Of a DNA stretch of 64,000 nucleotides, positions 56,274 through 64,000 are shown in pieces; the stretch's first letter is position 1, and the number at the start of each line of letters is the position of its first letter. Position numbers and translations under genes: made by a program. The stretch is from Streptomyces specialis. GTDB taxonomy: Bacteria > Actinomycetota > Actinomycetes > Streptomycetales > Streptomycetaceae. The notes beneath the pieces are model-generated. The model saw only the letters and a list, made by a program, of their open reading frames with translations. It had not been told where the DNA came from and searched no databases. Where the stretch lies: assembly GCF_001493375.1 (NCBI RefSeq), contig NZ_LN929893.1:167101-231100 (forward strand), in the 5' to 3' direction.

Positions 56274-57369
56274 TCACGGGTGCGACCGGCGGCCCGCGAG
56301 CAGGAAGCCGACGGTCCTGCCGCGTTCGGACCAGTCCTGGGTGGCCAGTTCGACGGACTGCACGAGCGTGCACTCCACGGCGAATCCGGCGCCGCTCAAC
56401 ACCCGTCCGGCGGCCTCCGCCTGATCCCTGGTCATGACATGCGTCACGATGCGCTGCGGCCTGCGGTCCGCGCACGCGCCGAGGGTGCGGGGGCCGCCGC
56501 CGCCGACGCGGATCACATCGGGTTCGGGCAGGTCCTCCAGCACCTGGGGGGCGACCCCGTTGACCGTGTGGAGCTGTACGCCCAGGCGCCGGGCCGTCGC
56601 CTCGGCCGCCGCGAGGGCCTGGGTGTCGCGGTCGACGGCGATGACGGCGGAGCCGAGGCGGGCGGCCTCGACGGCGGTCAGTCCGTCGCCCGTGCCGACG
56701 TCCCACAGCAGGTCGCCGACGCGGGGGCCGAGGACGGCCAGTTCCAGGGCGCGCAGCCGCCGGTCGCGGCCGGGGGCGTCGGGGACCGGGCCGGGGTCGG
56801 GCAGGTCGTAGTCGGCGGGTGCCAGGCCCCAGCCGCGCGGCCGGATCTCGCCGCCGGGCTCGGCGCCCGCGAGCCAGCCGGGTTCGCCGGCGGTCCGCGG
56901 GGGGCCGCCGCCGATCACCAGCAGGAGGTTGGGGTCGGTCCACTGGTGCTGCGAGACGGTGTCCGAGGTGAGGACCAGGACGCGTTCGCGGGCGGTGCCC
57001 AGCGATTCGCAGATGACGAAGGTGCGGTGGACGGGCCCGAGCAGCAGGGCGATCTCGGCGGGGCCCGGGCCGGGGGGGGGGAGAGGGAGGTGACCTCGGG
57101 CTCTTATACAAAGATTCGAGGAAACGAGACAAGCAGAAATACGGGAAGCAGTGTTTTGCCTGGAAAAAAAGAGACGTACTCTTATACACACATGCAAGCG
57201 CGCAAGACCTGCACACGCCGAGGGGCACGTGCTCGGCGTGGGGCGGGACTTCGGGCAGGGCCAGGTGGCGGGGGGCGCCGGCCACCAGGGTGGCCGCGTG
57301 GAGCGCGGCGCGGGCGGCCGGTTCCAGAGGGGAGCCGTCCCATCCGATCACCGTGACGCGGTCGGCCAT
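56274..57369 (-). pseudogene. Precorrin-6Y C5,15-methyltransferase CbiET, split by adapter sequence
   Basis: The N-terminal piece (57369 to about 57226; MADRVTVIGWDGSPLEPAAR) is the CbiE methyltransferase start. The rest (about 57090 to 56274) carries the end of CbiE (FVICESLGTARERVLVLTSD) and the CbiT decarboxylating domain (WDVGTGDGLTAVEAARLGSA). In between, Nextera adapter replaces about 80 expected residues of CbiE. The break is artificial; the gene is probably whole in the organism. It acts late in corrin ring formation. Confidence 0.85.
57101..57213. other. Nextera R2/P7 adapter contamination inside cbiET
   Basis: CTCTTATACAAAGATTCGAG at 57101 and a second CTCTTATACACACATGC at about 57179 are Nextera ends with errors; between them a CAGAAATACGGGAAGC-like P7 piece and an A-rich run occur. 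GC falls far below the flanks. Confidence 0.9.
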
Positions 57370-57415
57370 GGTCGGGGTGCTCCTGGCTCGTCGCGGGTCG
57401 TGGACGGCGCTGAGC

Positions 57416-58027
57416 CTACCGTGCGCGGTAGTCGGCGCCCGGTGCGTCCTCCAGGTCCTCGGGGAGCAGGCCCCACACGATGAGATCGGTGCGGATGTCG
57501 GTCCAGCCGCCGTCCTCGGTGCGGGAGCGGACTATGAGGGCGTTGCGGAGGATTCCCTCGCTGACGCAGCCGATCTTCTGGGCGACCTGCTGGGAGGCGG
57601 TGTTGCCCGCGGCGGTGCGGACTTCGAGGCGTTCGAACTTCTGGTCGTGGAAGAGCCACTTGACGAGGGCCAGCACGGACTCGGCCGCGTAGCCCTCGCC
57701 TCTGGCCCAGGGCGCGACGACGTAGCCGGCCTCGGTGGCGAGGGTGTGCCAGTTGGTGCTCTTGAGGTGGACGCTGCCGACGAGCCGGTGGGTGAGGTGC
57801 TCGGTGACGGCGAGGACGAGACCTCTGCCCTCGGTGCGTTCGGCGGGGGCGGCGCGGGTGATCCAGTCGCGGGCGTCCGCGTCGGTGTACGGGATGGGCA
57901 CGGAGGTCCAGGCCGCGGCGAGTTCGTCGTTCATCATCGCGGTCAGCTCGGGGATGTCCGCTTCCTCGAACGGGCGCAGCTCCAGCCGCTCCGTGCTGAG
58001 GGAGATGTCGGGGAAGGTGGGTGTCAT
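57416..58027 (-). CDS. GNAT acetyltransferase, RimJ/RimL-like
   Basis: The 203-aa protein has the RimJ/RimL type layout: STERLELRPFEEADIPELTA, EAGYVVAPWARGEGYAAESV (acetyl-CoA site) and AGNTASQQVAQKIGCVSEGIL. It probably acetylates a protein N-terminus or small amine. ATG 58027. The spacer upstream contains adapter sequence, so its promoter is not visible. Confidence 0.87.
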   Translation of the reverse strand: MTPTFPDISLSTERLELRPFEEADIPELTAMMNDELAAAWTSVPIPYTDADARDWITRAAPAERTEGRGLVLAVTEHLTHRLVGSVHLKSTNWHTLATEAGYVVAPWARGEGYAAESVLALVKWLFHDQKFERLEVRTAAGNTASQQVAQKIGCVSEGILRNALIVRSRTEDGGWTDIRTDLIVWGLLPEDLEDAPGADYRAR

Positions 58028-58098
58028 CGGGCCGCTCCCTGCCTTGAGTCTGAGGGGACAGCATGCAGTATCGGCGGGCCGGGCCCCGGGCCGGGCCC

Positions 58099-58262
58099 TT
58101 TTATAAATCACCGAACCCACGAGAAAGGGAGAAAAAACGCCGGCCCGCTACTTGCCGGAAAAAAAAAAAAAACATATCTCGAGGTACTTGTCAGAACTTA
58201 TCGTTAGACACTACAGCGCAGTCGCTGTGATTGTGCATCACTTCAGTGTATTGCCCGGGCGG
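58099..58262. other. Nextera R2/P7 adapter contamination upstream of metQ 3' end
   Basis: From 58099 the sequence resembles TTATACACATCTCCGAGCCCACGAGAC with errors, followed by an index-like gap, a GCCGGCCCGCTACTTGCCGG piece reminiscent of P7, a 14-A run and low-GC junk until about 58252. The true DNA between the GNAT gene and metQ is missing. Confidence 0.85.
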
Positions 58263-58270
58263 GGGGGGCG

Positions 58271-59134
58271 TCAGGAGACGGGCTCGCCGAAGGCGGGGAT
58301 CACCGACCCGTCGAAGGTCTCCTCGATGAACTGCCGCACCTCGTCGGAGGTGAGCAGCTCGGCGAGGGTGCGGACCCGGGGGTCGTCCTCGTCGCCGGCC
58401 CTGACGGCGAGGAGGTTGGCGTAGGGGTTGCCCTCGGCCTCCTCCAGGACGAGGGCGTCGTCGGCGGGGACGAGGTCGGCCTCGATGGCGAAGTTGCCGT
58501 TGATGACCGCGGCGTCGAAGTCCTCCAGGGAGCGCGGCAGGGCGGCGGCCTCCAGTTCCTCGAACGACAGGCCGCGGTCGTCGGTGATGTCGGCGAGGGT
58601 GGCGTCGGCGCCGGTGCCCTCGGCCAGTTCGATCACGCCGTTGTCGGCGAGGAGTTTGAGGGCGCGCCCCTCGTTGGTGGCGTCGTTGGGGAGGGCGACG
58701 GTGTCGCCCTCGGCCAGGTCGCCGGCGCTGTCGAGGGTGGCGGAGTAGAGGCCGAGCGGTTCGAGGTGGACGGTGACGACGCTGGTCAGGTCGGTGCCCT
58801 GGTTGGCGTTGAAGTCGTCCAGGTAGGGCTGGTGCTGGAAGAAGTTGGCGTCGACCTCGCCGCCGTCGACGGCGGTGTTGGGGAGTACGTAGTCGGTGAA
58901 CTCCCGGATCTCCAGGGTGAGTCCGGCGTCCTCGGCCAGGTTGTCCCGGACGAACTCCAGGATCCGCGCGTGCGGGGTGGGGTTGGCGGCGACGGTCAGG
59001 GGCGCGGCGGCGTCGCTCCGGTCGCCGCCGTCGTCTCTGCCGGTGTCCGGGTCGGAGTCCGTGCCGCAGGCGGTCAGGCCGAGGGTGAGGGCCGCGGTGG
59101 CGGCGACGGCGACGGACGTGAGGTGGGTACGCAC
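58271..59134 (-). CDS. metQ: Methionine ABC transporter substrate-binding lipoprotein MetQ
   Basis: The 287-aa lipoprotein has a signal peptide ending in the lipobox LTAC (Cys23), an acidic linker and the NLPA fold: PHARILEFVRDNLAEDAGLTL, DANFFQHQPYLDDFN, PNDATNEGRALKLL and VINGNFAIEADLVP. It binds D/L-methionine outside the membrane. It lies 114 nt after metI. Downstream DNA is lost to adapter. Confidence 0.93.
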   Translation of the reverse strand: MRTHLTSVAVAATAALTLGLTACGTDSDPDTGRDDGGDRSDAAAPLTVAANPTPHARILEFVRDNLAEDAGLTLEIREFTDYVLPNTAVDGGEVDANFFQHQPYLDDFNANQGTDLTSVVTVHLEPLGLYSATLDSAGDLAEGDTVALPNDATNEGRALKLLADNGVIELAEGTGADATLADITDDRGLSFEELEAAALPRSLEDFDAAVINGNFAIEADLVPADDALVLEEAEGNPYANLLAVRAGDEDDPRVRTLAELLTSDEVRQFIEETFDGSVIPAFGEPVS

Positions 59135-59248
59135 GAAGAGTGCCTTTCTGGTCGTCCGGGCGGAAGGCTCCCCGTCCGGTTCGTACGGGTTACGCGGGTA
59201 GTGCGGAGGGTCCGGCGCGCACGGTGCGGGCGCGCGCCGGGGTCGGGG

Positions 59249-59914
59249 TCAGGCGCGTTCGCGGCGGTGCAGGAGGCGGACGACGCCGTCGCCGAGGAGC
59301 TGGACGGCCGTCACGATGACGATGAGGACGACGACGGTGACGAGCATGAAGCCGTCCTCGAACCGCTGGTATCCGTAGGTGAGGGCCAGGGTGCCGAGCC
59401 CGCCGCCGCCGACCGCGCCGGCCATCGCGGAGTAGCCGATCAGCGCGATGACGGTGGTGGTGAGGCCCGCGACGAGGGACGGCAGGGCCTGCGGGAGCAG
59501 CACCTTGAGCACGACGGTCCAGGTGCCGCCGCCCATGGCCTGGACGGCTTCCACCAGGCCGCGGTCGACTTCCCGGACGGCGGTCTCGACCAGGCGCGCG
59601 AAGAACGGGATGGCGCCGATGGCCAGCGGGACGACGGCCGCGGTGGGGCCGACGGCGGTGCCGACGACGTACCGGGTGAACGGGATCAGCGCGACCATCA
59701 GGATGATGAACGGCAGCGAGCGGCCGATGTTGACGACGACGCCGAGGAGCTTGTTGGCGATCACGTTGCCCAGCGGGCCGCCGCGGTCGGTGAGGACGAG
59801 CAGCACGCCGATGGGCAGGCCGCCGAGGACGGCGTAGACGGTGGACCAGGCGACCATGTAGAGGGTGTCGATCGTGCCCTGCTCCAGCAGGGGCCGCATC
59901 TCGGACCAGGTCAT
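59249..59914 (-). CDS. metI: Methionine ABC transporter permease MetI
   Basis: The 221-aa permease has five membrane segments and the EAA loop (EAVQAMGGGTWTVVLKVLLP). ATG 59914 overlaps the metN stop by 4 nt. Confidence 0.94.
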   Translation of the reverse strand: MTWSEMRPLLEQGTIDTLYMVAWSTVYAVLGGLPIGVLLVLTDRGGPLGNVIANKLLGVVVNIGRSLPFIILMVALIPFTRYVVGTAVGPTAAVVPLAIGAIPFFARLVETAVREVDRGLVEAVQAMGGGTWTVVLKVLLPQALPSLVAGLTTTVIALIGYSAMAGAVGGGGLGTLALTYGYQRFEDGFMLVTVVVLIVIVTAVQLLGDGVVRLLHRRERA

Positions 59915-60957
59915 CGGGCACCTTCCCCGGTGAGTCGCTCGGTGAGGGTCCCGGGGTCCGGGATCTCGACGGTGAGGCCCTGTTCGCGCAGGAACGCGAG
60001 TGCGGCGGCGGTCTGGTCGGGGCCGCCGGGGAGTTCGACGCGCATCCGGCCGACCTGCCGGCCGCCCACGGTGTCCATGGCGGCGCCGAGGATCGATATG
60101 TCGATGCCGTGGGTCCTGGCGAGCCGGGAGATGACCGGCCGGGCGGCGGAGTCGCCGTGGAAGGTGATGTCCGCCACGGTGGTGGGGCCGTCGTTCTCGG
60201 AGCCGCCGCCGAGGGGGAACAGTTCGCGCGCCAGCCGCGATCCCGGGGTGGCGAGCAGGTCGGAGACGGCGCCGGACTCGATCACGCGGCCGTGTTCCAT
60301 CAGGGCGGCGGAGTCGCAGACGGCCTTCACCACGTCCATCTCGTGGGTGATGAGCAGGACGGTGAGGCCGAGGTCGCGGTTGAGGTCGCGCAGCAGGCCC
60401 AGCACGGAGCGGGTGGTCTCCGGGTCGAGGGCCGAGGTGGCCTCGTCGGACAGCAGCACCTTGGGGTCGCCGGCCAGCGCGCGGGCGATGCCGACGCGCT
60501 GCTTCTGGCCGCCGGAGAGCTGCGCGGGGTAGGCGCGGGCCTTGTCGGCGAGGCCGACGAGGTCGAGCAGGTCCAGGGCCTTGCGGGCGCGTTCGCGGCG
60601 GCCGAGGCCGAGGATCTCCAGCGGCAGCTCCACGTTGCCCCGGACGGTGCGCGAGGAGAGGAGGTTGAAGTGCTGGAAGATCATGCCGATCCCGCCTCGG
60701 GCCCGGCGCAGCGGGCGGCCGGCCCGGTTGCCCCGGCCGGCGAGGGCGGTGAGGTCGAGGCCGTCGACGGTGACGGTGCCGGAGGTGGGGCGTTCCAGCA
60801 GGTTGAGGCAGCGGATGAGGGTGGATTTGCCCGCCCCGCTGCGGCCGATGACGCCGTAGACCTCGCCCGGTCGGACGTGGATGCTGACGCCGTCGAGCGC
60901 GACGACCTCGCGGCCTCGCGAACGGTAGACCTTGGTGAGGTCCGTGGTGGTGATCAC
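59911..60957 (-). CDS. metN: Methionine ABC transporter ATP-binding protein MetN
   Basis: The 348-aa ATPase has Walker A GRSGAGKSTLIRCLN, the signature LSGGQKQRVGIARAL, Walker B KVLLSDEATSALD and a C-terminal NIL domain (about 260-345) that senses methionine for trans-inhibition. GTG 60957 (VITTTDLTKVYRSRG) gives the family start; a longer in-frame extension to 61167 is in a different-looking Ala-rich context and is rejected. Confidence 0.94.
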   Translation of the reverse strand: MITTTDLTKVYRSRGREVVALDGVSIHVRPGEVYGVIGRSGAGKSTLIRCLNLLERPTSGTVTVDGLDLTALAGRGNRAGRPLRRARGGIGMIFQHFNLLSSRTVRGNVELPLEILGLGRRERARKALDLLDLVGLADKARAYPAQLSGGQKQRVGIARALAGDPKVLLSDEATSALDPETTRSVLGLLRDLNRDLGLTVLLITHEMDVVKAVCDSAALMEHGRVIESGAVSDLLATPGSRLARELFPLGGGSENDGPTTVADITFHGDSAARPVISRLARTHGIDISILGAAMDTVGGRQVGRMRVELPGGPDQTAAALAFLREQGLTVEIPDPGTLTERLTGEGAR

Positions 60958-61341
60958 TGGGATTCCGTGACTGTCGGGTGCCGGGACACGCCCGGCCGCT
61001 GGGCCGTGACGGGAACGGGACGAGCACGCGGGCCGGGCGCGGCGGCCCGCGGGGAGCGCGGTGCCGGGGGCGCGGCCGGCGGGGGTCGCTTCGGGGCGCG
61101 GACTGCTCGGACGGGGGCCCTCAGCGGGCACACATTCGGCCGCGGCGGCGGCGACAACAGCGAGCACCGGGCGAAGAGGCCGCCTCGGTCGTCCTGGGAC
61201 AGGTGCTCGTCGTGGTCATGACCCCAAGTAAAACAGATGGTCCTACAGCGTTTCGGCGCAGCTCCCGGCCCTGTGGCCAAGACCACGTGGAGCCGCCCCC
61301 CTCCCGCCGGACCGCCGGAGGGGCACCGTTAGAGTCGCCCC
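60958..61341. other. Intergenic leader of metNIQ and divergent gene
   Basis: These 384 nt contain the metN leader. I find no canonical SAM or cobalamin riboswitch motif. A 32-codon reading frame (61121-61219) with four Cys codons is noted separately. A TAGAGT hexamer at about 61331 may be the -10 of the plus-strand gene. Confidence 0.45.
61121..61219 (-). CDS. Possible Cys-rich leader peptide upstream of metN
   Basis: ATG 61219 to TGA 61121 encodes 32 aa: MTTTSTCPRT, then TEAASSPGAR, then CCRRRRGRMCAR, with four cysteines, three near the end. It lies about 160 nt ahead of metN in the same strand. Short Cys-rich reading frames control sulfur genes by ribosome attenuation in some actinobacteria. 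Only a weak GGGG Shine-Dalgarno precedes it, so it may be chance. Confidence 0.3.
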   Translation of the reverse strand: MTTTSTCPRTTEAASSPGARCCRRRRGRMCAR

Positions 61342-61716
61342 ATGTTCACCCCGCTGACGGTCGCGGTCGTCGTGGCCGCGCTGCTGCTGGCCGCCTGGTG
61401 CGGATTCGCGGCGTACCGGGACCAGCCGGTCAAGGACTGGCACTACATGGGGGTCGGCGCGGTCCTGCTCCTCACGCTGGCGCAGGCGGGCGTCTCCGCG
61501 GTCCTGATGGCGGGCGGCGAGCGCCCGGCCGACGGGGGCACCGTCCTGTTCCTGTCGTATCTGGTGTCGGTCCCGCTCTGCCTGCCCGTGGTCGCGATCG
61601 TCTCGCTCGGCGAACGCACCCGCTGGGGATCGGTGACGGTCGCGGCGGGCGCGGTGGTGCTCGCGGCGCTGGAGCTGCGCCTGAACGACGTGTGGGAGGG
61701 AGGCGTCGGTGGCTGA
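61342..61716 (+). CDS. Small four-span membrane protein
   Basis: The 124-aa protein has four hydrophobic segments (MFTPLTVAVVVAALLLAA, MGVGAVLLLTLAQAGVSAVL, LFLSYLVSVPLCLPVVAIV, SVTVAAGAVVLAALELRL). No motif is recognised. It overlaps the next gene by 8 nt. Confidence 0.8.
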   Translation: MFTPLTVAVVVAALLLAAWCGFAAYRDQPVKDWHYMGVGAVLLLTLAQAGVSAVLMAGGERPADGGTVLFLSYLVSVPLCLPVVAIVSLGERTRWGSVTVAAGAVVLAALELRLNDVWEGGVGG

Positions 61717-62134
61717 GCACCCGACGGCGACGCGGGGGCCCGATCTGCGCCACGGCCCGGGGCGGCTGCTGGTGACGCTGTACGGCGTCTTCACCGTGGG
61801 CGCCGCGTCGCGCTCGCTCTACCAGCTCTCCACGCGCTTCGACGAGGCGCCGCTCGCGTACGTGCTGTCGGCGGTCGCCGCGCTGGTGTACGCGTTCATC
61901 ACCGTCTGCCTGGTGCGCGGCGGCGAGGGGGCGCGGCGGGTCGCGCTGGTGGCGTGCGCCGCGGAGCTGACCGGTGTGCTGGTGGTCGGCACCTGGACGC
62001 TGGCCGACCCCTCGGCGTTCCCCGACGCGACGGTGTGGTCGGACTACGGCCTCGGGTACCTCTTCCTGCCGCTGGTCCTGCCGGTGACGGGCCTGCTCTG
62101 GCTGCGCCGGTCCGGCGGACCCGCCGCCGCCTGA
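61709..62134 (+). CDS. Small four-span membrane protein
   Basis: The 141-aa protein has four hydrophobic segments and starts at GTG 61709 inside the previous gene, with GGAGG 6 nt upstream. The pair is probably co-translated and may form a complex; both are of unknown function. Confidence 0.8.
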   Translation: MAEHPTATRGPDLRHGPGRLLVTLYGVFTVGAASRSLYQLSTRFDEAPLAYVLSAVAALVYAFITVCLVRGGEGARRVALVACAAELTGVLVVGTWTLADPSAFPDATVWSDYGLGYLFLPLVLPVTGLLWLRRSGGPAAA

Positions 62135-62173
62135 GCGGGCCCGCGACCGCTCACGCTCACGGACCGGTCAGGC

Positions 62174-62680
62174 TCACGCGCTGGCGGCGAGATCGCGGTC
62201 GCGCGCGATCTCCTTCTCCATGGTGACCAGGCTGAGCTGGCGGGAGACCTCCTCGGTGCTCACCGGCGCGTAGCCGAGCCTGCGGTACAGGCGCAGGTTG
62301 CCCATGCTGCGGTGGCCGGTGAAGAGGCGGTAGCGGGCGGCGTCGCGCTCGGCGGCGAGCCGCTCCTCGATCGCGGCGAGCAGCCGGCCGCCGAGGCCGT
62401 GGCGCTGCATCCGGGGGTGGACAATGAGCCGGCCGATGCACGCCGTGCCGTCGGCGTCGACCGATCCGCGTACGGAGCCCACGACTTCGCCGCCGAGCCG
62501 GGCCACCAGCACGGTGGTGCCCTCCATTTCGGCGCGCAGGCCCTCCAGGGACTGGGTGAGCGGGTCGATCGTGTAGTCCCCGTACAACGCGGCCTCCGAC
62601 TGGTAGCAGAGGTACTGGAGCTTGAGGATCTGCTCGGCGTCCTGTGCCGCCGCCCTGTCGATCGTGACGCTCATGCCCAT
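62174..62680 (-). CDS. GNAT acetyltransferase
   Basis: The 168-aa protein has the GNAT core: IGRLIVHPRMQRHGLGGRLL (acetyl-CoA loop) and RSMGNLRLYRRLGYAP. ATG 62680 has GGGAGG 9 nt upstream; an ATG 6 nt further in is also possible. Substrate unknown. Confidence 0.87.
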   Translation of the reverse strand: MGMSVTIDRAAAQDAEQILKLQYLCYQSEAALYGDYTIDPLTQSLEGLRAEMEGTTVLVARLGGEVVGSVRGSVDADGTACIGRLIVHPRMQRHGLGGRLLAAIEERLAAERDAARYRLFTGHRSMGNLRLYRRLGYAPVSTEEVSRQLSLVTMEKEIARDRDLAASA

Positions 62681-62867
62681 GTGCACACGCCTCCCAAGCG
62701 AGGTGTCGCGCCGGCCCGGTGTGAGGAGGGTCCGCGTGTCCGGCCGACGAATTGCCCTGACGGCGCAGGTCAGCCCCGCGCCGTCAGCATTGTGCAAGGG
62801 AGGGTGGACCCAGGGCTACGGGCCCGGGCCAACTGCGTTGTGAGATTCCCGACTCGCGCTTCGGGTG

Positions 62868-63853
62868 TCAGCGCCGGAAGTCCGCCGCGGCCAGCAGCGC
62901 GGTGTCGGGGTGGTCGGCGAAGACGCCGTCGATGCCGGTGTCGAACCAGGCGCGGAGCGCGCCGAACGCGTCGCCGTAGGCGTTGGACGAGGTGCCTCGG
63001 CGGAACTCGGCGGGCAGGTACCGATTCTCGTTGCGCGCGGTGTAGGGGTGGACCAGCAGCCCGGCGTCGTGGGCGTCGTCGACCAGGCGGGTGGGCGTGC
63101 CCAGCGTGCCGTCGGAGCGGCGCGGGATGACCAGGTCGAGGGTGGGGCCGATACCCTGCGCGTAACCGGCTATCTCCCGCAGCCCGTCACGGGTGACGAG
63201 GTCGGCGACGGTCCGCGGGTCGCCCGCTTCGGTGAAGTCGTACGGGCGGGAGTCCGCCGCCGAGAGCAGCACGACGCGCGGCGTGTCCACCAGACCGGCC
63301 AGGCGTTCCATGCTGGACGGCTCGAACGACTGGAGCAGGACACGGGAGTTGGCGCGGTGCTGGCCGTGCTTGCGGAGCAGGCGGGCCAGGGGCTCCTCCA
63401 CGGCGAGGCCGATGGAGCGGAAGTACGTGGGGTGCTTGGTCTCGGTGTACAGCCAGACCGGGCGGCCCCGTTCGCGCCCCTGGTCGGCGGCCCAGCGCAG
63501 CACCTCGTCGTAGGAGGGAACGGTCCAGCGGCCGTTGTACAGCGTGTTGTTCGGCCGCTGGTCGGGCACGCGCTCGGTGGCGCGCAGGGTCTTGAGCTCG
63601 GCGAGCGTGAAGTCCTCGGTGAACCAGCCGGTGACGGACTGCCCGTCCACCGTCTTGGTGGTGCGGCGGCCGGCGAACTCGGGGTGGTCGGCGACGTCGG
63701 TGGTGCCGCCGATCTCGTTCTCGTGGCGGCAGACCAGGTGCCCGTCGCGGGTGGGCACGAGGTCCTGCTCGATGATGTCGGCGCCGAGGTCGAGGCCGAG
63801 CTGGTAGGCGCCCAGGGTGTGCTCGGGGCGGTAGCCGGAGGCGCCCCGGCCGT
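62868..63853 (-). CDS. Glycerophosphodiester phosphodiesterase (N-terminus cut)
   Basis: The readable part starts at GRGASGYRPEHTLGAYQLGL and contains the GDPD catalytic features: EQDLVPTRDGHLVCRHE, TETKHPTYF and the terminal DGVFADHPDTALLA. It hydrolyses glycerophosphodiesters to glycerol 3-phosphate and alcohol. The N-terminal signal peptide and the first catalytic HRG are missing because adapter sequence starts at 63854. It is probably secreted. Confidence 0.88.
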
Positions 63854-64000
63854 CTTTTATACACATTTGACGCTGCCGACGAAGAGCATCGCGTCTGCAT
63901 TGGCGCGTGTCCTCCTCTTTATTAACACACACTTTGTGCTCCCCCTTCACCGCTAACTCCTATCATATCTCTCTGCAACCATCCCACACCTCGACACACC
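63854..64000. other. Nextera R1 adapter and low-quality end
   Basis: TTATACACATTTGACGCTGC and CGACGAAGAG at 63855-63884 are Nextera R1 with one or two errors. After it come low-GC, apparently random bases to the window end. It encodes the familiar adapter peptide LYTHLTLPTK-type string. The contig presumably ends here. Confidence 0.9.

Noticed and set aside
57101..57213. Insertion sequence disrupting a cobalamin gene
   Set aside because: There are no transposase, target duplication or proper terminal repeats; the bases match adapter.
60958..61341. SAM riboswitch ahead of metNIQ
   Set aside because: I could not find the conserved SAM-I, SAM-II or SAM-IV core elements.
1..64000. Long overlapping reading frames on the opposite strand of most genes
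   Set aside because: High GC creates open antisense frames; their products are Arg/Pro/Ala-rich and carry no family motifs.
1..64000. CRISPR arrays, prophage or secondary-metabolite clusters
   Set aside because: No regularly spaced repeats, phage genes or biosynthetic multidomain enzymes are seen.

Overview
The window comes from a high-GC actinomycete, almost certainly a Streptomyces or a close relative. The evidence is codon use strongly biased to G or C in third positions, GTG/TTG starts with many 4-nt start/stop overlaps, a complete sporulation gene ssgB, phosphatidylinositol-mannoside genes, and a gene order that I recall as that of the S. coelicolor chromosome around SCO1490-SCO1560. 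That comparison is from memory and was not computed. Nearly everything is conserved chromosomal core; I see no prophage, IS element, CRISPR array or biosynthetic gene cluster.

Layout. (1) 0-13.2 kb, minus strand: a long co-oriented run reading DUF948, DUF6167, alaS, ruvX, mltG, aroE, aroC, aroK, aroB, aroQ, then a P-loop kinase-like gene, a degenerate aminopeptidase P, efp and nusB. It joins alanyl-tRNA charging, cell-wall lysis, the shikimate pathway and translation/transcription factors. (2) 13.4-21.4 kb: a STAND ATPase, rpsD and a DUF2470 gene sharing a divergent iron box, then rarA, a VKOR protein, hisS and an MBL hydrolase. (3) 21.6-41 kb: a peptidyl-prolyl isomerase and a DUF349 protein on the plus strand, then the minus-strand block pgsA, PIM acyltransferase, pimA, a small membrane protein, pdxS, pdxT, yebC, ruvC, ruvA, ruvB, yajC, secD, secF, apt, relA. 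(4) 39.5-50 kb: an unknown membrane protein, a HIT protein, thrS, tRNA-Val, an SRPBCC protein, ssgB, a CGNR regulator, a DsbA-like protein, a double-GNAT protein and pabC/pabB. (5) 50-57.4 kb: a Gly-Cys-Val-Val tRNA cluster, a Ser/Thr kinase, an rRNA methyltransferase and corrinoid/siroheme genes (CysG-like fusion, BluB-CobT fusion, CbiET). (6) 57.4-64 kb: a GNAT protein, the methionine transporter metNIQ, two small membrane proteins, a GNAT protein and a glpQ-type phosphodiesterase.

Data quality matters most here. At five places (about 2.9-3.16, 26.27-26.41, 57.10-57.21, 58.10-58.26 and 63.85-64.0 kb) the sequence turns into error-rich Illumina Nextera adapter, in two cases (2.9-3.16 kb and, weakly, 57.2 kb) beside a fold-back copy of neighbouring DNA. 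The breaks truncate or split the kinase-like gene, relA, cbiET and glpQ. A separate single-base frameshift in a poly-G tract breaks the BluB-CobT gene. Gene content and spacing across these points cannot be trusted.

The biological points I consider most worth following are the iron box between rpsD and the DUF2470 gene, the aminopeptidase P paralogue that has lost metal ligands, a possible cysteine-rich leader peptide ahead of metNIQ, an acidic repeat insert in SecD, and two tiny unannotated membrane proteins. I did not find a convincing previously undescribed multi-gene system.
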